Shown piece after piece: positions 26,401-38,282 of a DNA stretch of 64,000 bases. The stretch is taken from assembly GCA_000181795.3 (NCBI GenBank), contig CM012953.1, positions 7,302,034-7,366,033 of the forward strand. The letters are read 5' to 3'. Both the position numbers and the translations under genes were made by a program. The first letter of the stretch is position 1, and every line of letters begins with the position of its first letter. Source of the DNA: Trichinella spiralis. Lineage: Eukaryota; Nematoda; Enoplea; Trichinellida; Trichinellidae. The notes under the pieces were generated by a model. That model saw only the letters and a list, made by a program, of their open reading frames with translations, was not told the DNA's origin and ran no database searches.

Positions 26401-27355
26401 TTATAAAATAAACGTAATTCATTGGACTTTTATTTGTAAATTCCAACAAACTATTCAAATTTAGAAAGCAAATCTTTAAGAATGCATTTAGTTTGAATTT
26501 CTCGAATTAAAAAAAATTATTAATTTTTAGTGTGCAAATTTTCAAATCATCCATACGCTTCACTTCTCAAAAATTATACAAACATTCTAACTTTTCATTC
26601 AGCTTTATGCTAAAAACATGAATCTAATTGTTACTTAAAGAAGCATGAAACTGATCATAAATTAGTTTCATACAATTTATTTTAAAAATGCCATGAAGGC
26701 ATGATTGTTTTTTATGCTTACATCTGCTTTTGCAATATATTTATGCATCTGTTGTCATTATTTTGCTGCTTAATCAAAGAATTACTTTGTGGAAGAACTC
26801 AATAATTATAAAAAAAGAAACTTAAAGCATTATTTTTTTTACTGAAATACGTCTCTAAGATTTAAAATAGTCTACGCCAATATGGCGCTTTAAACAGCTT
26901 TTTCTCACTAAATATATCATTATATGACAACTTTTGCGTAATGTTCTTATTCTGCTTCATTTAAACTATTTATGAGCGGCTTAACTACAATCGCTAGATT
27001 AATTATTTATTCTGTGTATTTGTGAAGACTTTTAATTTTGCTAACATTGCTACATAATTTGGAGAATTGTTTGCTTCTTTACTAAGTAAAACAATATGAG
27101 CTTTTTTGGTAAAATGTTTTAAGCTTAAATCTTTTAATCATATTTTTATTTTTTAGATTTTTTCTTCAACGTTGCCTTTTCAATAAAAAGTAATACTAAA
27201 ACACAAATACATTTGCATCAACTGGAGATATAATCACTGTAAAACGAATTTACTAGAATTAATAATAACATTTTTAACTTATAACGGAAAAGCGTAGCAA
27301 CAATAATTAAACTACAAGACTTACATATTAGTATTTTTTTGAAGAACTTCAATGT

Positions 27356-27402
<47 letters not shown>

Positions 27403-28860
27403 CATTTTAAAATGTACAATACGTGCTACTTCAAGCATGCATTCATCAGCATGTTAAAACGAAATCTTACACAGAAATTGCAAGGTGATTGCACTTGTCA
27501 ATGAATAGCAAATTACTGACAGGTAAGGATTCAAATGAAATTTTTTGTAAATTACGGCTTGCAATGACTTGTAATTACTGCTACTTTTAAAGTTCGATTT
27601 GCCAATGTTTCAAATTTGCATTAATTTATAATTTTTTAAACCAGTTAACATGATCGCAAACCTGGTTCTACAAACTTCAATAAAACTTAAGTAGCATATT
27701 AATAACTTGAGCTAATGCATGAATAAGTAAATTTCAGAAATATAATTTTATTTCTATTGTAGAAAAATCTGTTTTAAATATATAAATATAATTTAAGCAT
27801 TTTTTTAAGTGGCCTTCAAGTAGGCAGCTCACATTTATATAGCAATTAATTTATTTTACTTTCTACTTAGAAAGAAAATATACTGTTCATCTTTACTTAC
27901 ACTTTAGGTACATTTAATATACTTTAGGTTTATCTAAATGTTATTAGTATTTAATCTTGAAATAAATAAGAACTATTTTATGCAATTTAATTGTTAATAA
28001 TGAGAAAGCAATTGCATCCTTTTTCAAATTAAAATATTTGAAGCAAAACTTGATGCGCTCATGTATTTTAACATTTTTCCCAGAAAATTTGCACAAGTTA
28101 AGCATGAAGTTTTAATTTCACTTAAATGAATTTCTTCCAGTTTGATTTATATGTTGCAAACATTATAAACTGAATTTCAAGCACTATTTTTAAAAGTGAA
28201 ATTTTCTCACTCATGAATGAAAAGTATACAAAACTCTGCTACAAACTGATTAAATCAAAACCTTTTTCACAAAAAAATTTATTTTTAACATTCACTATTA
28301 CAAAATGAGAACTTCAAATAGTTTTAATTTGTTTAGAAAATAATTTCAGAAAGAAGATATTGTAACTTTTTATTTTAAATCAATGTTTAAAATAATTACT
28401 TACTTTTTGAAACTTTCTAAACTGGATGCAAAGATTAGCTTGTTACAACAAAATTACTGAAAGCAACTTCATCCAATGGACATTTCTTCTATAATAAATC
28501 AACGGCATTGATTAATCGGTCATATCTAGCTAACCGGATGTCCGGTTCAAACATCATGCTCAAAGACAAAAAAGCGACAGGAAGTACAGTCAACAAAATT
28601 GTTATAGGATTAGTAAGTAAAGATCAAAAGATCGGTCAAACAAACTTTACAGTAGCGCCTTTTACTTAAAACGCGTTCTGGTTATTATTATTTACCAAAG
28701 TAGATAATATTAGCAATAATTGTGCAAACATCCTGTATGATTTAGTGATATTATATCCTCTGTTTGACCGTTTTCTTCTTTCACTTCCTGTTTTGCCCTG
28801 TTAAACTGACCAATAGAATGTTTTGACCTATAATTATTAATATAAATCAAAAAAGCATAA
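20489..28860. other. 8.4-kb gene-poor region between divergent genes
   Basis: Lies between the cotransporter (-) and the first receptor-like gene (+). No reading frame here has splice context or a recognisable domain; the longest are under 100 codons. It contains a 43-nt AT microsatellite (27359-27401), a small perfect hairpin (23146-23179) and slightly less AT-rich patches at about 22140-22450, 23030-23230 and 25440-25690 whose role is unknown. Both genes' promoters should be here. Confidence 0.5.
27359..27401. repeat. AT dinucleotide microsatellite
   Basis: About 21 uninterrupted AT units. Confidence 0.95.
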
Positions 28861-28905
28861 TGTGACGGCTTATTGCCAGTTGTTCAACAATTATTCGGTT
28901 TTGAA

Positions 28906-30156
28906 ATGCTTGCAGCTATTTTCTTGCTCTTCATCTCCGTTACAAATGCTTCGCACAGGCTGACCACTGATCAGTTATCAATGACTGATCGGGTAGTTTC
29001 GTGTCGTGCACATTGTATAGATGCATTTTCTGTTGGATTGCATCTTTCATCAGATTTTACTTGCAAAATGCATGCGGACTGCCATATGTGTTGGGAAAAC
29101 TGCGGCATGTTCTATCACCAATTTGGCATTTGGGGTTCGATTTGCAAAGACCCTGTCGTTTGTTTTTCTGGTATGTTGTAATATTATAAATGTTTTTTAT
29201 GCAATATTAAAGTCATAAATGTTTTAGGTTGTCAATTGGCTTGTTCTATATATCGTCAAAATTTAACGAATCGTTCAGATCGATCAGTGGCTTGGGCTTT
29301 TGCAGAACCAATGAAAGTTATCCGTTCACCAGCAATAAGTAAATTGGAAGTGCAATGGAATGCTCCAATCCCTCTCCTACCGCTTTCACCACCTTTTCCG
29401 AATATGGTCTACGCATTGTTTTGGAAGATGGATCGACGTCCTAATATATGGTTTCCTCTGAATCACACAGTTGGAAATTCCTATGTCACCGGCAATGTTG
29501 ACATTGTTCATTCAGGAATAGATTTCTTATTGCTTGCTTACACAAGACAAGGCCGTATTGCCGTTAGCCAGTTTCAAGAGTACAGCCCTCCAAAAGCAAT
29601 TCTTCCACTGATCAAAAATTCAACTGCAGTTAATAATATCGAATCTCCCGGTGGTTCAAAAGACACGGAATTTTATTTATATCTATCTGCTGCTATATTC
29701 GCAGCAGCTGTTATATGCTGCGTTGTTGTAATCCTGATGTTTCGATTATATACCTTCTGTATTCGATGGAAATCTCTCAACCGATCAAATGCAATTCAAT
29801 TTAAAAGACGTCCAACTATTCAAAGTCAAAATGAGCCGTTTTCATTGAAGAAAAAAGGTGATTCAACAAGACAATCGACCACAACTTTGGCTTCAAATAA
29901 AAATTTGATCCGGGTAAGCAAGTCAAATCGTCGTTTTCGTAAAGTAGCCATACCAACACCCCATACTTATGTAAACGTTCGCGTGCCTAGCCCACATCGT
30001 TTTAAAAAGGATGATTTGGTTGTAAACGGGAATCGCTATTCACTGTCAGATTGCGTTTTGAAAATTTTGGAACGCCCTGATGGCAAAGACCAAATTTTGC
30101 TAAATCCTTATGAGCTAAAAAAGCGTCTTGAAGAACAATTATCTGTTATTGTTTAA
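28906..30156 (+). CDS. Single-pass receptor-like protein A (tandem paralogue 1)
   Basis: Two exons, 28906-29170 and 29228-30156 (phase 1 intron), give 397 residues. The first ATG at 28906 starts a signal peptide (about residues 1-19). Next comes a cysteine-rich domain with CRAHC and CHMCWENC spacing, then a beta-rich region that looks like one fibronectin-III-type domain (LEVQWNAP, MVYALFWKMDRR, FLLLAYTRQGRIAV). A transmembrane helix spans about 238-260 and a basic cytoplasmic tail of about 135 residues follows. The tail holds YVNV at about 336, a Grb2-SH2-type consensus if phosphorylated. The cysteine spacing recalls anosmin-1, but no WAP domain is present; I do not assign a family. Its neighbour at 32056 is a clear paralogue with an intron at the identical position. 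Function unknown; a cell-surface adhesion or signalling role is inferred. Confidence 0.8.
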
Positions 30157-32050
30157 ACGTTTACTTTATATGGTGTACTGTCAGCAGATATTTTATGATC
30201 TCCCGTACGTTCTCTTTTTATAATGACATTTTGTTGATTAAATATTACAACTATAAAAAATGATGTCTATAATTCTCGTAAGTAATTTTTTGAATAGATT
30301 TTACAGATAATAAATTATAGTATTCTAAAATTATTTATCAGATATGATAAATATAAAAGTTATGCAAACTGTTGAAAATTTAGCAGTCTTTTTGTTAAAG
30401 TTTGAAGATTTATAATAATTCAGTTTTAAACAGATCGTTTGTATCGCACTAAATTTTCTATTTCAAAAAGATTAAGCAATGCAACTTTATGACATGTATT
30501 AGCAAAGCTGGAATACTTCTTGCTGAAAAACTTTAATCGAATATTGAATAAAAACTATTAAAATGAAATGATTAAAAACGAGTTTATCTGACAACAAGCA
30601 GCTATTTATAAATATTAAACTCAACTAAAAAGGTTACTTGCAAAGTAATCTAATAAATTAGAAAAATTATTAAGCCGGAAAAAAAACTAGCAATAAACAG
30701 ATAAGATGGGTATAATTTCATTTTAAAACATAAAATGCAGTGAATTTATAATAAATTAATGCAATACTTTTAAGTAAATTACTAAATTTGAACTGACTCA
30801 GATGATAAATTTACAATAAAGTACCGTTGTTTTGATTATTAAAAGTTTTCATACTTGTTTCTACAGTAAATACAGTCTGCCGTCAACATCTGCGGTATGT
30901 GCGTTTCAGCGGAACAGCAAATGCCAAATTTCCGCCTATACTTGCCGTTTCTGTTCATACATCCGCCGATGCCTTATAATCCTACGCAATTGTCTGAAAG
31001 CTGCAAGGAATAATATCACGAACATGCAAAAGCCCGAGCTATTGATCGATTTACGGGCCGCATACTGATTTGCATGTTAAATATTTATCCCGCATTATTT
31101 TATTTGTTTAATTAAATGTATAACAATGAAAATCATTGCCAGAAATGAATGAACTATTTCGTGCATCTTTTTAAAAAAATTGTGACTATAGTATTTACTT
31201 CATGCATTACGTGTTTACTCAAATTTTGCGTTATTCTTGCGCTGTATTGGACCATGCTAGCATAAAGCGGAAATTCTGAACTTCCAAACATGCCCGGACC
31301 GGTTGATCAGTCTGGAGCAAGCGTCTGGAATCACTGAACCGGTGCAGCCGTGAGCTAACCTTCCGTTTGCAGCGTCTCTATTCCGCTCACCCTAACGTTT
31401 TTATCTTTTTCATATTAGCGTTAGTAGCGGTTATTCAGCTTCCCAATTTGATTAAGTCGTTATCACTACTTTTATGGTGTGGAACCTCATAAGCGGAAAC
31501 AACCTTGCACTGAAGCTGCAGATCCACAGCATGCATACACACTAAGGTCTGAAAACAGGATTAATCTTTTTGGTGGTTTCGAAATTCACAAATAATCCAG
31601 TTCGGGACTGTATTCATTTTGACTATATTTTGATATGTACTTTTGTAAATAACATTTATAAAACAAATAAGTGATTATAAAATTTTGAAAACTACATACA
31701 ATCTTGAAATAAAAAAAACTTAAATAGCATGTTAACAGCAAAAATAATGCTTTTTCCGAAAGCTTATCATTTTATGTTAAAAATTATATTACAAGTATAT
31801 ATTAATCACACTAGCAAAAAAATGTTAATAACAATATTAAAAAAATAATTTCCAAAATGTTTATTTTGAATTCATATTGTAGGATGCAAATAAAAAACAT
31901 AAATTCAGGTTCTTTTGTCTACTGTATTTTTTTCGTGTCATTTCAAAAGGGTCGATAATTCATTTAGTATTTATTTGTTCCTCTAAAACGGGGACTTTTC
32001 TTTCGTCTCTTTTTCATTCAACTTATTCTGTTGGTTTCTTGTTGGTTTTC
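30157..32050. other. Intergenic region between the tandem receptor-like genes
   Basis: Mostly AT-rich. A GC-richer patch at about 31200-31550 contains no convincing frame and may be promoter or 5' untranslated sequence of the downstream gene. A 78-codon frame at 30832-31068 has no recognisable features. Confidence 0.4.
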
Positions 32051-32055
32051 TGGCG

Positions 32056-33341
32056 ATGTTGGTTTGGATTCTTTTATCCAATTTCTTATCGATAGAAGCA
32101 TTTCAACGACTAAGCAAAAAGCAGTTAATTATGGTCGATCATGTATTAACATGTCGTGCACATTGCGTCGATGCTTTTGCTGTTAAAATGAATCCTCATT
32201 CTGATATTTCCTGTCAGAGCAAAGTCGACTGCAAGATGTGCTGGGAGAACTGTGGAATGTTTTATCAGAAATCTGAAATTTTGAATTCGATATGTAAAGA
32301 TTTAAGAATTTGTTTTTCAGGTAAATAACTTAATAATTTATACTCTTTTTTAAAAAATTATTATAACACTATATTTTATTAGGATGCCAGATGGCTTGCT
32401 CCATATATCGCTATGATTTTCCAGTACATAAAGTTGATCAAATGGGATGGAGCTTTCTTGAGCCGTTGAAAATCATCCGTTCTCCAGAAATGGGCAAACT
32501 GGAACTTTGCTGGGATGAACCAGTTCCTCTTTTTCCCATTTCCACACTTCTTCCAAGTATGGTTTATGCACTCTTTTGGAAAACAGATCGTCGTGCAAAC
32601 ATATGGTTCCCTTTAAATCATACAATTGGGAATTCGTTTATTACGAATAATCCAGATATTGTTAATTTTGGGGTTGGCTTTTTGTTACTTGCTTATACGA
32701 AAGAAGGACGAGCTGCTGTGATCGAGTTTAGCAATGACAATTTAGAAAAATTCGTGCTTGCTGTAGAAAACAAATTGCCTGTTGTAGAAGAGGGCGATTA
32801 TCCTAATAATGAAGCACAGTCTGAATTTTACTTATATTTAGGTGGTGCCATATTTGCTTCAATAGTGGTAATTATTGTTGGTGCAGTGCTGATTTTACGA
32901 CTGCAGGTGATTTATACTCGATTGATGTCACTGAACAAGAGAAATGCAGTTAGCTTTAAGCGACAACCGAAAACTTTAGATGAAAATCAAAATGGTGATG
33001 GGGATGTTGCTGCTTCGCAATCGACATCAATTCAAGTTGCAGATTTGAGTATGGCTGCAAAGCCGTCGAGCTGCTTAAAAAGAGCTTTTATTCCACTGTT
33101 GCCTACTTATGTGAATCTTCCACAACTTCCTTATTACGTGAATATTCCTGCAAGTGGTTATGTGAACATATCAGGATGGCAATTTAGTCGGATTGATAAT
33201 GCTAACTCTACTAGCAACTCCGCTGGAAATCATGTTCTGGGTCCTTTGGTGAGCAATTTTCAAGCAGACAATGGAAATGAACAAATTTTGCTTTGTCCCT
33301 ACAATTTGCAAAAGCAACATGAACTTTCTACTAGTGTTTGA
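32056..33341 (+). CDS. Single-pass receptor-like protein B (tandem paralogue 2)
   Basis: Two exons, 32056-32320 and 32383-33341, give 407 residues. Exon 1 is 265 nt long, exactly as in paralogue A, and the intron phase is the same. Architecture matches A: signal peptide, cysteine-rich domain (CRAHC, CKMCWENC), FNIII-like region (LFWKTDRR, WFPLNHTIGNSF, FLLLAYTKEGRAAV), transmembrane helix about 239-261 and cytoplasmic tail. The ectodomain and membrane-proximal part are highly similar to A, while the tail has diverged and carries three Tyr-Val-Asn motifs (tyrosines about 331, 340 and 348) where A has one. Both tails end with a related QILL.PY.L segment. No acceptor is visible just before this ATG, unlike most genes here. 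Function unknown. Confidence 0.8.
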
Positions 33342-33927
33342 TTACTCGATGCAATTGATTTAATTGGACATGGTCATGAAGTTTTAAGTTTGCATTATAC
33401 TTAATACAGAAAGAAAACATTCGTTTGTTTGTTTCTTGCTGACGTGAACTTTCAGTTATTGTTATATGTTTCAGTGGCATTTTTTTGAACACTGAAAATA
33501 TTTCTTGTTGTTATCTTTTGGTGAATTAAAACTGTTGACATCCGCTATTTCTTTTCGATATTTGAAGACAGTTTGTTAAAATTATTGAAATTTTGTTTTT
33601 TGTATAAAAGGTTAAAGTGATATTTAAATATTATTGAAAACTGAAAATTACTAATATATAAAAGCAATACACTTTACTTTAAAGTACTTCGAAATGACTT
33701 TTGCTTAAACTTGTATTTTGTTATTTCAATTACTGAAGCATATTTATTATCAGTTATATGAGATAATGAATACAAAATGAACCTCTACCGTAAAAAATAT
33801 CTTAAATCGCTAAAATGCAAACTTTCGCTGAAAATGAAATTAAAAAGCAATAAATTTTGATTGATTAAAATATGCAAAATATTTCATGTCGAAATTTATA
33901 ATGTCGTCTCTCATTTACTAAGCATGT
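33342..33927. other. Convergent intergenic region
   Basis: Separates the 3' ends of receptor-like gene B (+) and ribose-5-phosphate isomerase (-). AT-rich, no gene seen. Confidence 0.5.
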
Positions 33928-35383
33928 TTAATGAGTATGCTTTGGAATGGCTTCACGTACAGAGCCATCTTTCATACCAAAGTAAGCTTTTGTAACTACA
34001 TCAATAAAAAGCCCTGTTTCTACCACACCAGGAATCATAATTATTTTTTCGTTCAACTGTTTAAGCGATAAATTACCATTTACAACGCTCGGAAATTTCC
34101 AGTCTATGATAAAATTTCCATTATCAGTTACTACGGGTCCCGCCTTTTTTAAGGCCATTCTTAAATTGCATTCACCACCGTAAGTGTTTTGAATTCGTTG
34201 CATTATTGGTTGGAAAGCAGACGGTATAACCTCTATAGGTACAAATGGCCACTGTTCGCCCAAAGAACGTGATTGCTTTCTGAAGTCAGCTATGATAAAA
34301 AATTTTTTAGCGCAACTCATAACTATCTTCTCTTGAGTTAAACAACCGCCACCACCCTAAAAAAATTTATAAATTAAATAAACTACTTTACATGAACTAA
34401 CTGCTTTCTTTTACAAAAGAAAATGCTCATTGTTTATACATTAAATCTTACTTTAATGCAGTTCAAATTTTCATCCACTTCATCAGCGCCGTCTATACAA
34501 ATATCCAAGCATGGACACTGTTGAAGATCTCCCAAGGGCAGTTTATTGTTTATAATAAGCTGCATTGCTTGAAATGATGATGGAACGCAGATAATATCTT
34601 TTATTGAACCATTTTTGTAAAGACTTCCAAGTTGGTTTACCGCATAAACAACTGTTGATCCGCTTCCAATTCCAATTTTTTGTCCACTCTAATTGAATTA
34701 TCAAATAAATTTTTTATAACTTCCTTTATATCTTTTTAAAATTAACTAGCTGTTTAACAAGTTTCGTGTATTATATAATTAATATTATGTTTGATCATAA
34801 TGTCCATGTACTTTGAAAAGTATTTATGCACTTAGTGAAGATTTTCAAGTGGATCAAAAACTTCAGAAATGTTAATCAATTATATATAAAAATAATTTTC
34901 AACTCTTTATTATTACTTTACATTAAATTCCTTTTTATTTCAGTTCTTATCAAAATTTAAGTTGATTTTTTCGCAACTGCAAGAGTTGTGTAACAATAAT
35001 AGAATTATTTTTCTAAATGTTCCAAAAGAATATCGGTTCCTTTTGTTTTTGTATGCCATTTGTAAAATGTAAAAAGTAGAAAATAACTAATAGTAATGAA
35101 CAGCAGCTATTTTGCTTATATTACCTTTTACTTTTCTGACAATTATTAAATAAGCTTATTAATAAATGATAATAAATTTATAATAAATTGATAATTCTTT
35201 TATTGTTTAAACATTAGATCAGTAAAAATAGAGCTTCTTAAATTTAGCATTCCAAAGGCAACTATCATTTTGGATAAGCAAAAGCAGTTGTCTAATTACT
35301 TCAACGTTCGCCCGCACACAGATAACAGCGGCCAAGTTTTTAGCCTCTTCCAGCTGTAGTTCAGCTTCGTTATGCTGCTGCAT
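33928..35383 (-). CDS. RPIA: Ribose-5-phosphate isomerase A
   Basis: Interconverts ribose 5-phosphate and ribulose 5-phosphate in the non-oxidative pentose phosphate pathway. Three exons (35383-35300, 34688-34452, 34356-33928), both introns phase 0, give 249 residues, about the core length of animal RpiA. Visible: [10 protein letters not shown] at the N-terminus, [13 protein letters not shown] phosphate-binding loop, [15 protein letters not shown] catalytic segment, [42 protein letters not shown] and FGMKDGSV. No active-site residue seems lost. The ATG at 35383 follows an acceptor (AATTTTAG, ending 35420) in frame. A possible extra upstream exon ends at a GTAAAT donor at 35652 and would splice in frame, but it lacks an ATG, so I did not include it. 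It lies about 1 kb downstream of AIF on the same strand. Confidence 0.93.
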
Positions 35384-35419
35384 TGATTTTGCAGTTCTTA
35401 TTGCAGCGATAGCTTCCTT

Positions 35420-36404
35420 CTAAAATTCAGTACCTACTTTATTTAAATTATTTACAAAAATGAAAAAAAAAAGAAGAACAAAATGCAAACTTTGAAATGC
35501 TGAAGTATTCAAACAACATGAATAGTAAAATTGAATTTCGTCTCGTCAAATGATGTTGAAAATTTGGAGCATGAAATGTGCTCTCGCTGAACGCAAGGCT
35601 TGCTGGAAAAAGAACTGACAGCTAAACTAGTCATAAATGCTTTGAATTTACCTGGTTTGCGGATGCAATTAATTCTGCACTTGGCAAATTGCTGCTTGTT
35701 TCAATAGTTTTCTAGTTCTGTCAGAATGATTATGAATTTTTATTGATCATGCTTTCCAAAATGCATATCAGAAAAGTAAATAACTAGTCGCATCGTAAAA
35801 TGCTGAAAATGTTGAAATCATTTTCCAGTATTCAAGTGGAACAATCAGTTAACCTGTGCAAAGTTTTATCGCAGTCATGCGTTACTTCCAAGTTGCTTCA
35901 TTTCGTCCACTAGTAGTACTTGCATAAAAATCAATATACTTAAATGTACTTGATTATCATTTAAATTACAGATATTAATTTATAATAAAATTTCTGCAAG
36001 CATTAAAGAGTTAATTTAAAGTGTTGAAAATTTTATAGTTTTATAACCAATTAAAAATAATGATTCTGATATAAAAAATTGTATTTTGAATTACAATTTA
36101 GTAGACTTTAAGTTCTCAGAAAAATGTAAAAGCCACTTGATAAACCACGTTAATGCTTTATGAGCTTACTTTAAAAAATAAAATATAATTCTATTAATTT
36201 TAATAATTAATAAATTAAATTTTAACGAGAGTTAATTTCATTTGGTTGTTGCTGTTGAAGTTTTCTTTATTCTAAATAAACAGTTCCTGACAAGTGCTCC
36301 TTCATGATATTACATTAATGAGAAGTTCAGTTTATATTTCGATAACAACATTTTCTTCCACGAGAATGATAAGCATATGAAACTGAATCATAAATTCAAT
36401 TTCA
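35420..36404. other. Region between AIF and RPIA
   Basis: About 1 kb between two same-strand genes. Apart from the possible RPIA upstream exon near 35652-35700, no gene is seen. Confidence 0.4.
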
Positions 36405-38282
36405 TCATTGGTTATCGGTGATGGAGCCGTACAAATTGAACAGCTTCGCTACTTCGCTAAAGTCGTGATGTTCAGCTCCTTCCTGCAACAGTTTCCGGGC
36501 AATTGGCATTCGATTGAATACATTCCAAAGAAGGATGCCGACGATCCGCTTGCCACGCAAATAGAACACCACTCCTTTTCCATAATCGTCGTCGGTTGAT
36601 GTTTGCGATTGATTAACAGTATCGACTTCTGCTGATTTAGCCGGAGGCACTTCCAGCGCAGCAGCAGCTTCAGTTTCTGAGCGGATGCTGTGACCTGTTG
36701 CCTCGACCACCGCTTTTGGAGTGTCTTCTTGGCTAGCTTTTGCAAAAATGGCGACCGTGGGCAGGCTGGAGTCGACCAAGCCGATCGCCTCATAGCCAAC
36801 ATCCGGGCCCAAGTCAGACCAGAACATCGACTGATGAGTGTACGCTTTGGCGGAACCAGTCATGTTCTCGCCAGCCAGACGTCCGCTGACCACTGCGTGG
36901 TCGTGGTGCTCAACTCGACGACGGCCCAACTTCACGTCGTAAAAGCTGCAGCAATCACCAGCAACCCATATATCACTGCGACATCTCAGCTCAGCGTCAC
37001 AAAGGAAACCGCCGAGCTGTGGATCCAGCTCAAGTTCAGAACTTTCAGCCAGTTCAACATTCGGTTCCAAACCAACCGCCACCACTACGTGGTCTGCGGT
37101 TATGGTCTGACCGTCGAGAAGTTGTATTTTCACCTGACCGTGGCGGTCCAACTCGGCACCGGTGATTGTCGCTCCGGCCGTAGTCTTCACGCCCAGTTCG
37201 TTCATTTTCTTCGTCGACCACTGGCTCAAGTATTCAGGCAACACTTTGGCCATGCATCCGGATTCAGGAAACAACTGAAGCACTGTCAAGCCGGACGTCG
37301 CACCGCGCTTGGCCAACGCGCAGGCCAGTTCGCAGCCCAAAAAGCCACCACCGACGACAGCCACCGTTGCCGACGGCTTGCGTTCAAGCACAGCTTCCAA
37401 ATTCAAAAAATCATCTACCCCCCTGAACAAAGTGACATGCCCATTACAAATGTGCTCAAAAGCGGGCAACTGCTTCGGCCGACCGCCAGTGGCAATCAAG
37501 CACTTCTCATAGACGATCCGCTGACCGTCGGCTAGTTCGGCCACGTGTTCGGCTGGTCGCAAACGAACCACCCTAGAATTCTTCAAAACTGACACGCCCC
37601 CGTGTTCAGTAGCCTCAAGCTGCAAAGGCTCGACGAAGAACTGCTCGTGTTCGAAGAAGATGGTCCTTTCGCGACCGTTCCACTGCTTGAAACGCAAACG
37701 ACGTGCCAGGGTCCGGTCGTTGTCGAACCACAGTTCCTTGGAAAGCGGTGGTCTCATGTACGGAATGTACGACTCATCGGTAACGATCAACACCCGCGCC
37801 TCTTCGTCCAGACCACGGATCGCCCGGGCGGCGGAGAAGCTAGCCGTCCCGCCGCCAACCAGTAGATAACGTACCTGTGAAGGCGCCCGGGGTCCGGCTG
37901 CACGGCTGGCGTCGCCTTTCCAAGTCCGCCAGCCTTGGTAAATATCCAACAATTCATTCTTGTAATAATAACAACAAGCTATTGAGCCAACCGCGATCAC
38001 CACAGCAGATCCAAATCCAAAAGCACGTTTCCATGAAAATCGGTAGTCCAACGGTGGAGAATGCTGGTTTCCCGGCATATCTCCGAGTGCCGGTATCAAA
38101 GGTTTCGACCTCGAGGTCTCGTTCGGTGTTTCTGATGACGCTTTTGAAGAGCACAACAATCGATTGCCCTTTCTGACCGTGCATAATACGTCAATCCGCC
38201 CGCACACTGCCTGCACTATACCAGCTGGCCGATGATACTGCCGACAAAAATATCTTGCAAAGCAGACACTTGGTCCAGACAT
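36405..38282 (-). CDS. AIFM1: Apoptosis-inducing factor, mitochondrial (AIFM1/WAH-1)
   Basis: FAD-dependent NADH oxidoreductase of the mitochondrial intermembrane space that supports respiratory-chain assembly and promotes chromatin breakdown when released. One exon, 625 residues. The ATG at 38282 lies one base after a GATTTTTAG acceptor; frame upstream has only a GTG. Visible: basic N-terminal leader, one transmembrane segment (about residues 92-112, AVVIAVGSIACCYYY), FAD-binding RYLLVGGGTASFSAARAI (about 138-155), NADH-binding AVVGGGFLGCELACALAKR, the second FAD motif VWVAGDCC-like (IWVAGDCCSFYD), and the AIF C-terminal domain (KGVVFYLRG, VGILLWNVFNRMPIARKLL, EVAKLFNLYGS). Base composition is much richer in G+C than its neighbours, and it has no intron while most neighbours have several. 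Confidence 0.96.
   Translation of the reverse strand: MSGPSVCFARYFCRQYHRPAGIVQAVCGRIDVLCTVRKGNRLLCSSKASSETPNETSRSKPLIPALGDMPGNQHSPPLDYRFSWKRAFGFGSAVVIAVGSIACCYYYKNELLDIYQGWRTWKGDASRAAGPRAPSQVRYLLVGGGTASFSAARAIRGLDEEARVLIVTDESYIPYMRPPLSKELWFDNDRTLARRLRFKQWNGRERTIFFEHEQFFVEPLQLEATEHGGVSVLKNSRVVRLRPAEHVAELADGQRIVYEKCLIATGGRPKQLPAFEHICNGHVTLFRGVDDFLNLEAVLERKPSATVAVVGGGFLGCELACALAKRGATSGLTVLQLFPESGCMAKVLPEYLSQWSTKKMNELGVKTTAGATITGAELDRHGQVKIQLLDGQTITADHVVVAVGLEPNVELAESSELELDPQLGGFLCDAELRCRSDIWVAGDCCSFYDVKLGRRRVEHHDHAVVSGRLAGENMTGSAKAYTHQSMFWSDLGPDVGYEAIGLVDSSLPTVAIFAKASQEDTPKAVVEATGHSIRSETEAAAALEVPPAKSAEVDTVNQSQTSTDDDYGKGVVFYLRGKRIVGILLWNVFNRMPIARKLLQEGAEHHDFSEVAKLFNLYGSITDNQ

Noticed and set aside
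30832-31068. 78-codon frame between the receptor-like genes
   Set aside because: No domain, signal or splice context. The frame starts with a non-ATG codon.
36690-37535. Long open frame (281 codons) on the plus strand opposite AIF
   Set aside because: Shadow of the GC-rich AIF gene. AIF motifs on the minus strand account for the openness.
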